From: Pseudomonadota bacterium | GTDB lineage: Bacteria; Pseudomonadota; Gammaproteobacteria; Burkholderiales; Rhodocyclaceae | Reading direction: 5' to 3' | Assembly: GCA_029776255.1 (NCBI GenBank) | Contig: JAKOTN010000113.1 | Span: 1-64,000, forward strand | Length of the DNA stretch: 64,000 bases | In this document: positions 1 through 7,629 of the stretch, piece after piece | Layout of the letters: each line of letters begins with the position of its first letter | Position numbering within the stretch: the stretch's first letter is position 1 | Position numbers and translations under genes: made by a program | Notes under the pieces: model-generated | What the model saw: only the letters and a program-made list of their open reading frames with translations | The model's database searches: none | What the model was told of the DNA's origin: nothing

Positions 1-144
1 CCGGGCCACTGCCCCACGATCAAGCGGCGCGAACATTACCGGGATTCCGCCACCGACCATGAAGCGCTCTCCGTTCAACGCAACGCCCCTCGCTGGATCA
101 AGGCACTGACCACGTTCGGCTTCATTTCACCAGCCAACGCCTGA
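1..144 (+). CDS. C-terminal fragment of an unidentified protein
   Basis: An open frame enters from the left edge and ends at the TGA at 142-144, giving 47 residues that end in FGFISPANA. It has no recognisable motif. It lies just upstream of a decayed transposase, so it could be the tail of a host gene or another mobile-element fragment. I do not recognise the family. Positions 145-225 after it show nothing I can support. Confidence 0.3.
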   Translation, partial: PGHCPTIKRREHYRDSATDHEALSVQRNAPRWIKALTTFGFISPANA

Positions 145-225
145 TCCCCTCAAGTATTCCCTGCATGCCCTTCTCCGGTCAGGCGCGCGATCGTCCCGAA
201 CTCCACGTCTTTCACGCTAAATCAG

Positions 226-594
226 ATGGTGGCGTTTTACGCCGCCGAGTATCCGTTCACCCATGTCATGGACGACGCTAAGTTCATGGTTCAAAAATTC
301 GCTACCGAGATGAAGCGGGCCGGAAGAAGGAAGTCGTGCTGCGACTGTTGCGTGGTGAGCCGGTTGACGCGGTTTCGCGTGAGGTTTCGGTGCCGATATA
401 CAAGCTCGAACGCGGGCGAGACCGAGCCTTGGCAGGCATCGACGCCGGTCTCAAGGAGCGCGAGAACGATCCCGTTGAGCGCCATCTCGACGAGGCCAAC
501 CGGCGCATTGGCGAACTTGGTCATGGAGGTCGAGATTCTGCGCAAGGAAAGGCAGATGAAGCCCCCTTTGGTCAACCGGAGGTCGTCGCGATGA
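226..594 (+). pseudogene. IS3-type OrfA remnant, frameshifted
   Basis: A residue pattern typical of IS3 OrfA is spread over two frames. The beginning (MVQKFATEMKRAGRRK) and the end (LVMEVEILRKERQ) read in the frame of 226. The middle (EVVLRLLRGEPVDAVSREV, then YKLER, ALAGIDAGLKERENDP and DEANRRIGEL) reads in the frame of 336. The shifts fall near 315-335 and near 520. The middle is the helix-turn-helix and the end is the leucine-zipper-like segment of the family. No single frame gives a working protein. Confidence 0.65.
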
Positions 595-595
595 G

Positions 596-877
596 CCGCG
601 AGACCTCCACCGGCACGGGCAAGCCCACTTCCTCAATCAGTTCTGGGGCATCGCGCCGAGCTTCGCCTTCGTCGCCGAGCCGCAGACCAATGGCGTGGCC
701 GAGCGATTCAACCGGACGCTGAAGGAGCAGGCCATCCACGGCCGTCTCTTCCGCGATGTCGAGGAGGTGCGCGCCGCGTTCAGGGAACGCTACAATCGTC
801 GTTGGCGCCTCGAAAAACGGGGCTTCATGTCACCCCTCGAAGCCCGTCGGGCGCATGCCATGCGAAAGACCGCCTGA
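596..877 (+). pseudogene. IS3-type OrfB (DDE integrase) C-terminal remnant
   Basis: Read from about 596, this frame gives HFLNQFWGIAPSFAFVAEPQ, then TNGVAERFNRTLKEQ, and ends with SPLEARRAHAMRKTA. This is the last part of an rve-type integrase, including the glutamate of NGVAERF, which corresponds to the third catalytic acid. Everything before it in OrfB is absent, and the fragment directly follows the OrfA remnant, so an internal deletion joined them. The only ATG in frame (695) lies inside the domain and is not a natural start. Confidence 0.7.
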
Positions 878-925
878 GTTGCAAAACCGTGTACAGACAA
901 TCCGAGCCGGTACATGTGCGCGGAT

Positions 926-3091
926 CTAATATTTGACGCGCGCGAAATAGGTTTTTTCAGCGGCTTCCAACGCTTGTCGCAGGGTCACAATGCCTTTTTG
1001 CGCCAACAGGGGCAGCATTTTCAGGAACACTTCACCCGTGGCGGTCGCGTCGCCAAGCGCGTTATGCCGCCCGTCGATCCGAATGCCCAGCCGCTCGGCA
1101 ATGCTGTCCAACTGGTGTGATTCCTGGTTCGGATGCAAGACGCCGGAAAGTAGCAGCGTGTCCAGTACCGGCTGGCTGAATACCACGCCGGAACGCTGTT
1201 CCTTGATTTGTAGAAAACGCATGTCGAAAGCGGCGTTATGCGCAACCAAAACGGTGTCGCTGCAAAAGTCATGAAAAGCCGGCAGCACGGCGTCGATATT
1301 GGGCTGGCCGCGCACCATGTCGTCGGTAATGCCGTGAATGGGAATGCCTTCCGGTCGGAGAAGACGTTCGGGATCGACCAAGTGGTCAAAATTTTCGTTG
1401 CGCAACAAACGGCCGTTAACGATGCGCACCGCGCCAATCTGAATGATCTCATCGCCTGATGCCGGTTCAAGGCCGGTGGTCTCGGTGTCGAATACCGTAT
1501 AAGCCAGTTCCGACAGCGGACGGTCCAAGTCGATGCTGCGATCACGGAAATGAAACAGGTCGAAGTCGTAATACTCCGGGCGCTCGCCGGTGTCCTCGAT
1601 CATCCCGCCGGAGGTCATGCTCTCGGGGACGGCCACCGGCAATACGAAGCGGAAGTAACCCCGGTGAGCGGCTTTCTCGCGGTCGTACCAGATTTCGCCG
1701 CCATGGCGGTCGATGACATCCCGTAGCGACAGCGGGCTGTTCTCGGTCCCGACCTGCATGGCGTCGTTCTCCCAGGTGTAGAAGGTCTCCGACGACATGG
1801 CGTGGCCAGCCCAGATGAGATCCAGGTAGGCCAGTCGGCCAAATGGCTGCAATCGAAAACGCAATTCCTTGATTTGATAATGTTCGACGAGTCTGAAAGC
1901 AAGGAAGCAGATCGAGAAGACCAATGAGAAACTTTCGGCGCGAAGCCACAGCGTATCGTCGATTTCCTCGGTTTTGGTCACCAGCCGCAGTTGTTGTTCG
2001 ATGCGGCGCTGCGCGGCGGCGATGATGTCCATTCCCAGGACATCCTCCAGTGGCCAGCGGGTTTTCAGCGAGTCGGCGAATTCGTTCATCGTCAGATCCA
2101 GGCGCTGACTCATGCGCAACACTTCGTCGCCGATGATCCCGACGAAACGTTCGCGAATTTCCGGCTCCATGTCGGGATAGTCCATCAGGTTGCCGACAGC
2201 GACGCGAATGTTGGCCAAACTGCCGCGGCTGCCGTCGGTCAGGGATTGCAGCACCTGATCGCGACGGGACTCCTGCTCCAGACTGCGGGTAATGTTTTCC
2301 ACCGTGAGCACGTAACCGGTCATCTGACGGAGTTGGGAATCCGCACTGGCGGAGAGCACCGGCACCAATTGGACCCGTAATAGCTGCCCGCCGCGCGTGG
2401 TGGTGATGAAGTTGGCAATCGACGCCGCGGCGTCCTTGTCCAGCCGCTGTCGCACCACTTCCAAGGCATGATCGATTTGATTGCGTTCGAGAATCGAGAA
2501 AATCGAACGGCCGAGGCCGATCAGCGCGCCGCCGACCGCGCTGGTGCCGCCACGCGCCAGCGCCTTGAATTGCAGCCGGGCGCGGCTGTTGTAAAGCAAA
2601 ATGCGTCCGTCGAGGTTGCACACCACCACCGCTTGCGCCAATTCGGACATCAATGCCGCCAAACGGTTTTTTTCGTCCTCCACCGACGCCTTGGCGGCGG
2701 CGATTTGGGCTTCGACGTCGTCCATCAGGCCGTCGCGCTGTTGTGCCAGGGCATTGGTCGCCTCGGCCAGCAAGCGCACTTCCGGCGGCCCTTCCGGCGC
2801 AACCCGGAAATCGCGGTTCGCCGAGAGCATCAAATGGAGATTCTCGGCCATCTTCAACAGCCCTTGAACGTACTGGCGAAAAAGGTAACGGATGACCAGC
2901 AGGCCGACGACGAAGCCGAAGGTGGTCATCAGGGCGCCAAGTGACAAGTGCGGAACGATCAACTGGATCAGCAATTCCTGCTCCACGGGCTTGGCGCTGA
3001 CCCAGATCAGCAGTGCCGTGATCAGGAAAGGACCCGTCATCAACAAACCTAGGATGACGACCGAGAGGATGAAACGGGCACGCGCATTCAT
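926..3091 (-). CDS. Membrane sensor-like protein fused to DnaQ-type 3'-5' exonuclease
   Basis: This 721-residue protein has two N-terminal membrane segments (about 7-32 and 44-70). A HAMP/coiled-coil stretch, a PAS-like domain (about 145-270), a dimerisation-helix region, a histidine-kinase-ATPase-like region (about 350-505) and a C-terminal DEDDh exonuclease follow. The exonuclease keeps all five catalytic residues: D535 and E537 in FDTETTGLEP, D623 in AHNAAFDMRF, and H676 and D681 in RHNALGDAT. The kinase half looks dead: the phospho-acceptor position reads SRGSLANIR with no histidine, and no DxGxG ATP-lid motif is visible. It resembles DNA polymerase III epsilon only in the last 190 residues and is unlikely to be the replicative proofreader. 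I infer a membrane-anchored nuclease regulated by a signal domain. The stop is TAG; the start is ATG at 3091. Confidence 0.85.
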   Translation of the reverse strand: MNARARFILSVVILGLLMTGPFLITALLIWVSAKPVEQELLIQLIVPHLSLGALMTTFGFVVGLLVIRYLFRQYVQGLLKMAENLHLMLSANRDFRVAPEGPPEVRLLAEATNALAQQRDGLMDDVEAQIAAAKASVEDEKNRLAALMSELAQAVVVCNLDGRILLYNSRARLQFKALARGGTSAVGGALIGLGRSIFSILERNQIDHALEVVRQRLDKDAAASIANFITTTRGGQLLRVQLVPVLSASADSQLRQMTGYVLTVENITRSLEQESRRDQVLQSLTDGSRGSLANIRVAVGNLMDYPDMEPEIRERFVGIIGDEVLRMSQRLDLTMNEFADSLKTRWPLEDVLGMDIIAAAQRRIEQQLRLVTKTEEIDDTLWLRAESFSLVFSICFLAFRLVEHYQIKELRFRLQPFGRLAYLDLIWAGHAMSSETFYTWENDAMQVGTENSPLSLRDVIDRHGGEIWYDREKAAHRGYFRFVLPVAVPESMTSGGMIEDTGERPEYYDFDLFHFRDRSIDLDRPLSELAYTVFDTETTGLEPASGDEIIQIGAVRIVNGRLLRNENFDHLVDPERLLRPEGIPIHGITDDMVRGQPNIDAVLPAFHDFCSDTVLVAHNAAFDMRFLQIKEQRSGVVFSQPVLDTLLLSGVLHPNQESHQLDSIAERLGIRIDGRHNALGDATATGEVFLKMLPLLAQKGIVTLRQALEAAEKTYFARVKY

Positions 3092-3355
3092 GACTCAAGC
3101 CTGAACGACGGTTACAGGGTTGCCGATCCGATGCTCTCGGCGACGTATGTTCCACCCCCGACGCCTTTCAGCCAGGGAAGGAGGAACGACGCCGGCGCTC
3201 TGTGGCGCGCGCGGGCGATCGATCCAAGAAGAAGAAAGCCGAACCACGTATAGAAACAACGGGAACAACGACGACCCGTCGCCGACCACGAGAACCGTGA
3301 CGCGGAAACCGAACGTCACGTGGAGAATTCGCCGCGTCACGCGTCGGCGGATGAA

Positions 3356-3658
3356 CTAAGCGGTTTTCTTGCTTTCCGGACCGCCGTCGCGAATTACTTG
3401 GAGATCGTTGTCCTGCGCGAAGTTGAGCACGAAACGGTAGGCCATCGGCTCCACTTGATACAGACTCCCCTCGACGAAAACGGCTTTTTCACCTTTGTAA
3501 TTCCGGGGCCCCACGTAAGGCGAATAGCGCATTTTCTTTTCGGCGCCGAAAGCGGACAAAACGCCGCAGAGTCTTTCGGCCCAATCGCTAGGGCGGAACT
3601 TCTTGCCTGCCGTGGTCAGACCGACGATGATGAAAGAAGAGTGCGGCGAAGTGGTCAT
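3356..3658 (-). CDS. DUF3579 family protein
   Basis: This 100-residue soluble protein begins MTTSPHSSFIIVGLTTAGKK. It carries the family hallmarks FRPSDWAERLCGVLSAFG and MRYSPYVGP, then EPMAYRFVLNFAQDNDLQV near the C-terminus. The length is normal for DUF3579, a small family found mainly in Betaproteobacteria with no assigned biochemical role. It stands alone: 224 bases separate it from the tRNA gene upstream on the same strand, and 264 bases lie between it and the exonuclease fusion downstream. A TAGAAT hexamer on the minus strand at 3743-3748 could be its -10 element, but I see no convincing -35. Confidence 0.85.
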   Translation of the reverse strand: MTTSPHSSFIIVGLTTAGKKFRPSDWAERLCGVLSAFGAEKKMRYSPYVGPRNYKGEKAVFVEGSLYQVEPMAYRFVLNFAQDNDLQVIRDGGPESKKTA

Positions 3659-3881
3659 ATCTCGGTGATATCGTAACGAGGTGAACCGGGAACTACTCTC
3701 ATGGTTTGTCGTTGCACAACAACGGACAACGTCAATATACCGATTCTATCAGAAAGACACTCATTTTGCCCGGGCTTGCCACCCTTGCCGGGCGCGAATC
3801 GAAGATGCGGCTCACCGTGCATCGGCGACACCCGGGAGTCAACGACGGGCTGCAATGAGATCGGCGGCGACTTCGCGCTGC

Positions 3882-3956
3882 TGGTGGGCGATAGTGGGAT
3901 CGAACCACTGACTTCCACCGTGTGAAGGTGGCACTCTACCGCTGAGTTAATCGCCC
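3882..3956 (-). tRNA. tRNA-Val (anticodon CAC)
   Basis: The minus strand folds into a complete cloverleaf. The acceptor stem is GGGCGAT paired with ATCGCCC, followed by an encoded ACCA end. The anticodon stem is CCACC/GGTGG with loop TTCACAC, so the anticodon is CAC, reading valine GTG codons. The T-arm contains GGTTCGATCCC. Coordinates include the CCA. It is a single tRNA gene, not a cluster. Confidence 0.95.
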
Positions 3957-4051
3957 GTTTGGCGTATCGATGGCCGGACCATCGACCGTTGTTGGCACTC
4001 GACCAGACGACTCGCCGCTATTGATGCGAATCTCTCGACCAAGGAGGCGCG

Positions 4052-4080
4052 ATTAGAGCATAAGTCGTCGAGCGGGTCAA
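4052..4080 (-). promoter_or_regulatory. Sigma-70 promoter for tRNA-Val
   Basis: On the minus strand TTGACC (4080-4075) is followed by a 17-base spacer and TCTAAT (4057-4052). Each hexamer matches five of six consensus bases. Transcription would start near 4045, about 90 bases before the mature tRNA 5' end. No other gene lies between, so this is most likely the tRNA promoter. Confidence 0.65.
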
Positions 4081-4173
4081 TTGACGACGCCTCGATGGGC
4101 AACGGTCGGCTCCGTGGCGGCCAGTGGCCAACGGGAAAAAGAGCGGCGAATCCGGTTCGGCAAGCACACGACC

Positions 4174-4911
4174 TCAAAAACTTCGTTGCCAGTCCGGATC
4201 GGGCAATTCAGCGAAGGCTTGCCGCAGTCGCTCGCCCCACAACGCGCGGATGTGGTTGAAATAAGCGTTTTGCGGGCCGATGCTGACATGTTGTCGCACG
4301 CGGAGGGAGTCGCTTTCGTAAACCAGCAAGTCGAGCGGCATGCCGACCGACAGATTCGAACGGATGGTCGAATCCATCGAGATCAGCGCGCATTTGGCGG
4401 CTTCCTCGAAAGTCGTCTGACCGGTCAGCACGCGGTCGATAATCGGCTTGCCGTACTTGGATTCGCCGATCTGGAAATAGCGCGTATCCTCGGTGGCTTC
4501 GATGAAGTTCCCGGCCGCGTAGATGTTGAACAGGCGTGGCGCCTCGCCGGCGATCTGACCGCCGAAAATGATCGAGGAGTTGAAATCGATGCCGAAAGCC
4601 TTCAGCGCCGCCGCATCGCGTTGAAATACCTCGCGGACGACATCGCCAATATAGCGGGCGGTCTCGAAGAGATTGGGGAGATTGCCGAGGTTTTCTTCGT
4701 CCTGACGATCCAGCCGTTCGTGCAGGATATTCACCACCGACTGGCTGATCGACAGATTGCCGGCGGTCATCAAGACCATCACCCGGTCGCCGGGCCGCTC
4801 GATGACCGTCATTTTGCGGAAGGTGTTGATGTGGTCGACGCCGGCGTTGGTTCGCGAGTCGGAGAGAAAAACCAGGCCGGCGTCGAGCCGCATGGCAATG
4901 CAGTAAGTCAT
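4174..4911 (-). CDS. Anbu / proteasome-type protease (BPH family)
   Basis: This 245-residue protein belongs to the bacterial proteasome-like family called Anbu, an Ntn-hydrolase. It starts MTYCIAMRLDAGLVFLSDSR. After removal of Met, the new N-terminal Thr is the expected nucleophile, with the family's Asp at position 17 (in LSDSR) and a basic FRK segment around position 32. I chose the ATG at 4911 because it puts Thr at position 2; the frame stays open upstream but loses similarity. It lies downstream of the alpha-E and ATP-grasp genes, 32 bases from the alpha-E stop. That is the known genomic company of Anbu, where a peptide-like modification system is suspected but the substrate is unknown. 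Confidence 0.9.
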   Translation of the reverse strand: MTYCIAMRLDAGLVFLSDSRTNAGVDHINTFRKMTVIERPGDRVMVLMTAGNLSISQSVVNILHERLDRQDEENLGNLPNLFETARYIGDVVREVFQRDAAALKAFGIDFNSSIIFGGQIAGEAPRLFNIYAAGNFIEATEDTRYFQIGESKYGKPIIDRVLTGQTTFEEAAKCALISMDSTIRSNLSVGMPLDLLVYESDSLRVRQHVSIGPQNAYFNHIRALWGERLRQAFAELPDPDWQRSF

Positions 4912-4943
4912 GAGTATTCCAGCCGGGCAGGCGGCGGCAAGCG

Positions 4944-5879
4944 TCAGGCAGGCATCAGGAAAGACTGACTGATGCCGTCGCCAAGTTCGTAGATGCGGTC
5001 CATGAAGTCGGTCAGGTAGCCGTGCAGGCCATCGGCGAGAACGTCTTCGATGCGCGCGAAGTGCAGGCGGGCGTGCAACACGCCGGCCCGGCGCTCGGTT
5101 TCCGCCGAAGCGCCGTTGGCGATCAGCTGCAGCATGCGCACGATGCCGTCGGCACAGGAATGCAGCGAACGCGGCATCTCCTGGCAAAGAATCAGCAATT
5201 CGGCGACCCGCGCCGGCGTGATGGCATCGCGATACACCTTCCGGTAAACCTGGAAAGCCGACAGCGAGCGCAATAACGCCCCCCACTGATAAAAATCGCT
5301 AGCCCCCTCGTCGTCGTTCTGACGCAGGATGTGGTACTGCATGTCGAGAATACGCGCGGTGTTGTCGCCCCGTTCGAGCAGACCGCCGAGGCGAATGAAA
5401 TGCAGCGCATCGTCCTTGAGCATGGTGCCGAAGGTCACGCCGCGAATCACCGACGAGCGCAATTTGACCCAATCGAAGAATTCGCTGACGCCGCCGAGGT
5501 TGATCTGCTCGAAGGATTGCTGCCGCAATTCGATCCAGGTGGCGTTGACGCTCTCCCACATTTCCGAGGTCAGCGTTCCGCGCACCGCGTGCGCATTTTC
5601 GCGCGCCGCGCGCAGGCAGCTATAGATCGACGACGGGTTGTTGGCGTCGGAAACCATGAAGCGCAGAACGTTGTCGACATTGACCTCGGCATACGACCGC
5701 GCGAACGTCGCCTCCAGACTGTTGAGCGCCAAAATGGCGCCCCAGTTCTGGTTTTGCGATGCCACCGATTGTGGCACCAGCGACATCTGGTAAGACACGT
5801 CGAGAAGACGTGCGAGATTTTCGGCGCGCTCGGTGTAGCGGGCCATCCAGTAAAGGTGATCGGCGGTACGGCTCAACAT
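4944..5879 (-). CDS. Alpha-E domain protein (DUF403)
   Basis: This 311-residue, mostly helical protein starts MLSRTADHLYWMARYTERAE, the conserved opening of the alpha-E family, and spans one full domain. LGGLLERGDNTARILDMQY in the middle is also typical. No enzymatic activity is established for the family. It is nearly always encoded with a circularly permuted ATP-grasp and a transglutaminase-like protein, which suggests a shared pathway of peptide or amide ligation. Here it lies 18 bases after the ATP-grasp gene and 32 bases before the Anbu protease, clearly in one transcription unit. Confidence 0.9.
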   Translation of the reverse strand: MLSRTADHLYWMARYTERAENLARLLDVSYQMSLVPQSVASQNQNWGAILALNSLEATFARSYAEVNVDNVLRFMVSDANNPSSIYSCLRAARENAHAVRGTLTSEMWESVNATWIELRQQSFEQINLGGVSEFFDWVKLRSSVIRGVTFGTMLKDDALHFIRLGGLLERGDNTARILDMQYHILRQNDDEGASDFYQWGALLRSLSAFQVYRKVYRDAITPARVAELLILCQEMPRSLHSCADGIVRMLQLIANGASAETERRAGVLHARLHFARIEDVLADGLHGYLTDFMDRIYELGDGISQSFLMPA

Positions 5880-5897
5880 GTCGGTTCTCCGTGCAAC

Positions 5898-7313
5898 TTA
5901 GTATTCCAGCACCCAGGTGTCCTTGGTCCCGCCGCCCTGCGAGGAATTGACGACCAACGACCCCTCGCGCAAGGCCACTCGCGTCAGCCCGCCGGGCACC
6001 ATGCCCACGGTTTTGCCGGAGAGGACGAAGGGACGCAGATCGAGGTGGCGGGGCGCGATTCCCGATTCGACGAACGTCGGGCAGTTCGACAGCGCCAGGG
6101 TCGGCTGCGCGATGTATTTCTCGGGGGCGGCGAGGATGCGCGCGCGAAAATCCTCGATTTCGGCGCGCGTCGACGCCGGCCCGACCAGCATGCCGTAGCC
6201 GCCGGCGCCATGCACCTCCTTGACCACCAGTTCCGGCAGTTTGTCGAGAACGTATTTGAGATCGTCGGGCTTGCGAAACATCCAGGTCGGCACGTTGTTC
6301 AACTTCGGCTCCTCGCCGAGGTAAAAACGAATCATGTCCGGCACATAAGGATAAATCGACTTGTCGTCGGCGACGCCGGTGCCGATGGCGTTGGCCAAGG
6401 TGACGTGGCCGGCGCGATAGGCCGACAGCAGGCCCGGCACGCCAAGCATCGATGTTTTGTTGAACACCAGCGGATCGAGAAAATCGTCGTCGATACGACG
6501 GTAAATCACATCGACCCGCTGCGGCCCCTGCGTGGTGCGCATGAATACCGTGTCGTCCTTGACGAACAGATCGCGCCCTTCCACCAGCTCGATACCCATT
6601 TGCTGCGCCAGAAAGGTGTGCTCGAAATAGGCGCTGTTGTAGGCTCCCGGGGTCAGCAACACCACCGTCGGGTCGGCGACACCCTTCGGCGCCACGGTGC
6701 GCAAGTTTTCGAGCAACATGTCCGGGTAATGCTGCACCGGCGCGATCATGTGCCGGGAAAACAATTCCGGGAACAGGCGCATCATCATCTTGCGGTCTTC
6801 GATCATGTACGACACGCCGGATGGAACGCGCAGATTGTCCTCCAGCACGAAAAAGTCGCCCGCGCCAGCCCGCACGATATCCACGCCGGCGATGTGGGCG
6901 TAGATACCCGCCGGCACGTCGATGTTCATCATCTCGGGTCGGAACTGCGCGTTGTTCAACACTTGGTCCGGTGGAATCCGCCCGCTGCGCAGAATCGCCT
7001 GCTCATGATAGATATCGTGCAGAAACGCGTTGAGCGCCTTGACACGCTGCCACAAGCCCGCCTGCAAGGCCGTCCATTCCAGCGCCGGGATGATGCGCGG
7101 AATGATGTCGAAAGGAATCAGGCGCTCGGTGCCGGATTCTTCGCCATAGACGGCGAAGGTGATGCCGACACGGTGAAACGCGCTGTCGGCCTCGGCCTGC
7201 TTGCGTGCCAGACGATCGGCGGGCATGGTCGCGAGCCACTCGGCGAAACCCTGGTAGTGCGGCCGCAAATTGCCGGCCGAATCGTACATCTCGTTGTAGA
7301 ACTGTGCGCTCAT
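5898..7313 (-). CDS. Circularly permuted ATP-grasp protein (DUF404/DUF407)
   Basis: This 471-residue protein begins MSAQFYNEMYDSAGNLRPHY and has the usual length of the stand-alone circularly permuted ATP-grasp family. Characteristic stretches are FFVLEDNLRVPSGVSYMIED, RVDVIYRRIDDDFLDP and VKEVHGAGGYGM near the C-terminus (the glycine-rich ATP-contacting part). By family it should form amide or peptide bonds using ATP; the substrate is unknown. The ATG at 7313 follows GAGAGA, a good ribosome site. Further upstream the frame is open but not conserved. It is the first gene of the ATP-grasp / alpha-E / Anbu unit. Confidence 0.92.
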   Translation of the reverse strand: MSAQFYNEMYDSAGNLRPHYQGFAEWLATMPADRLARKQAEADSAFHRVGITFAVYGEESGTERLIPFDIIPRIIPALEWTALQAGLWQRVKALNAFLHDIYHEQAILRSGRIPPDQVLNNAQFRPEMMNIDVPAGIYAHIAGVDIVRAGAGDFFVLEDNLRVPSGVSYMIEDRKMMMRLFPELFSRHMIAPVQHYPDMLLENLRTVAPKGVADPTVVLLTPGAYNSAYFEHTFLAQQMGIELVEGRDLFVKDDTVFMRTTQGPQRVDVIYRRIDDDFLDPLVFNKTSMLGVPGLLSAYRAGHVTLANAIGTGVADDKSIYPYVPDMIRFYLGEEPKLNNVPTWMFRKPDDLKYVLDKLPELVVKEVHGAGGYGMLVGPASTRAEIEDFRARILAAPEKYIAQPTLALSNCPTFVESGIAPRHLDLRPFVLSGKTVGMVPGGLTRVALREGSLVVNSSQGGGTKDTWVLEY

Positions 7314-7527
7314 CTCTCTCACCGCTAGTGTGGGTTCGGAAGGCACGAAGCAAATAGCGTGCCATACAACCAAATCAAGGGAAAAGTGGCAAAAGCGACG
7401 CGCCGGAGGCGAAACAACGCCAACAGTTGGTGCGCGAACGCCGGAAAACGCCCTGCCATGGTGCGCCACCGGCGAGCCAGTCACGCCTTTCCTCGCCGTG
7501 GCGGCGATCGACGGACGGCTCCTCCGC

Positions 7528-7629
7528 TCACATACGGGGGGCTTTCAAAAATTGGCGCCGCCTCGCGCCGATGTAAAGCTGCCGCGGGCGGGCGATTTTG
7601 TATTCCCGATCGGTGAGCATTTCTTCCCA
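7528..7629 (-). pseudogene. Cut-off C-terminal tail of the citrate synthase paralog
   Basis: Directly beyond the TAG at 7630-7632, the same frame continues for 33 codons to a TGA at 7528-7530. It encodes WEEMLTDREYKIARPRQLYI and then GARRRQFLKAPRM. The segment KIARPRQLYxG is the conserved C-terminus of bacterial citrate synthases and includes an arginine that contacts citrate. So the upstream gene ended here before a nonsense mutation, most simply a CAG-to-TAG change. Confidence 0.85.

Larger units (their letters stand above)
226..877 (+). mobile_element. Decayed IS3-family element, internally deleted
   Basis: Two pieces of an IS3-type transposase lie in the same direction: an OrfA-like helix-turn-helix and coiled-coil part, then the C-terminal end of an OrfB DDE integrase. 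The N-terminal two thirds of OrfB, which carry the first two catalytic aspartates, are missing. OrfA is also frameshifted, so no functional transposase can be made. The downstream sequence at 890-911 contains two TGTACA/GGTACA-like words that may be the remains of a terminal repeat, but I cannot define the ends or a target duplication. The boundaries given are those of the recognisable coding remnants. Confidence 0.7.

Noticed and set aside
3095-3359. Lysine/arginine-rich open frames upstream of the exonuclease fusion
   Set aside because: The AAGAAGAAG-type stretch reads as basic peptides in several frames, but none has a start codon with a ribosome site, and frames on both strands are equally open.
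3655-3925. Small open frames across the tRNA-Val gene
   Set aside because: They run through the tRNA itself and have no conserved sequence; they are chance frames.
5331-7328. A 665-codon plus-strand open frame
   Set aside because: It lies exactly opposite the alpha-E and ATP-grasp genes and is a GC-driven shadow; the encoded protein has no domain pattern.
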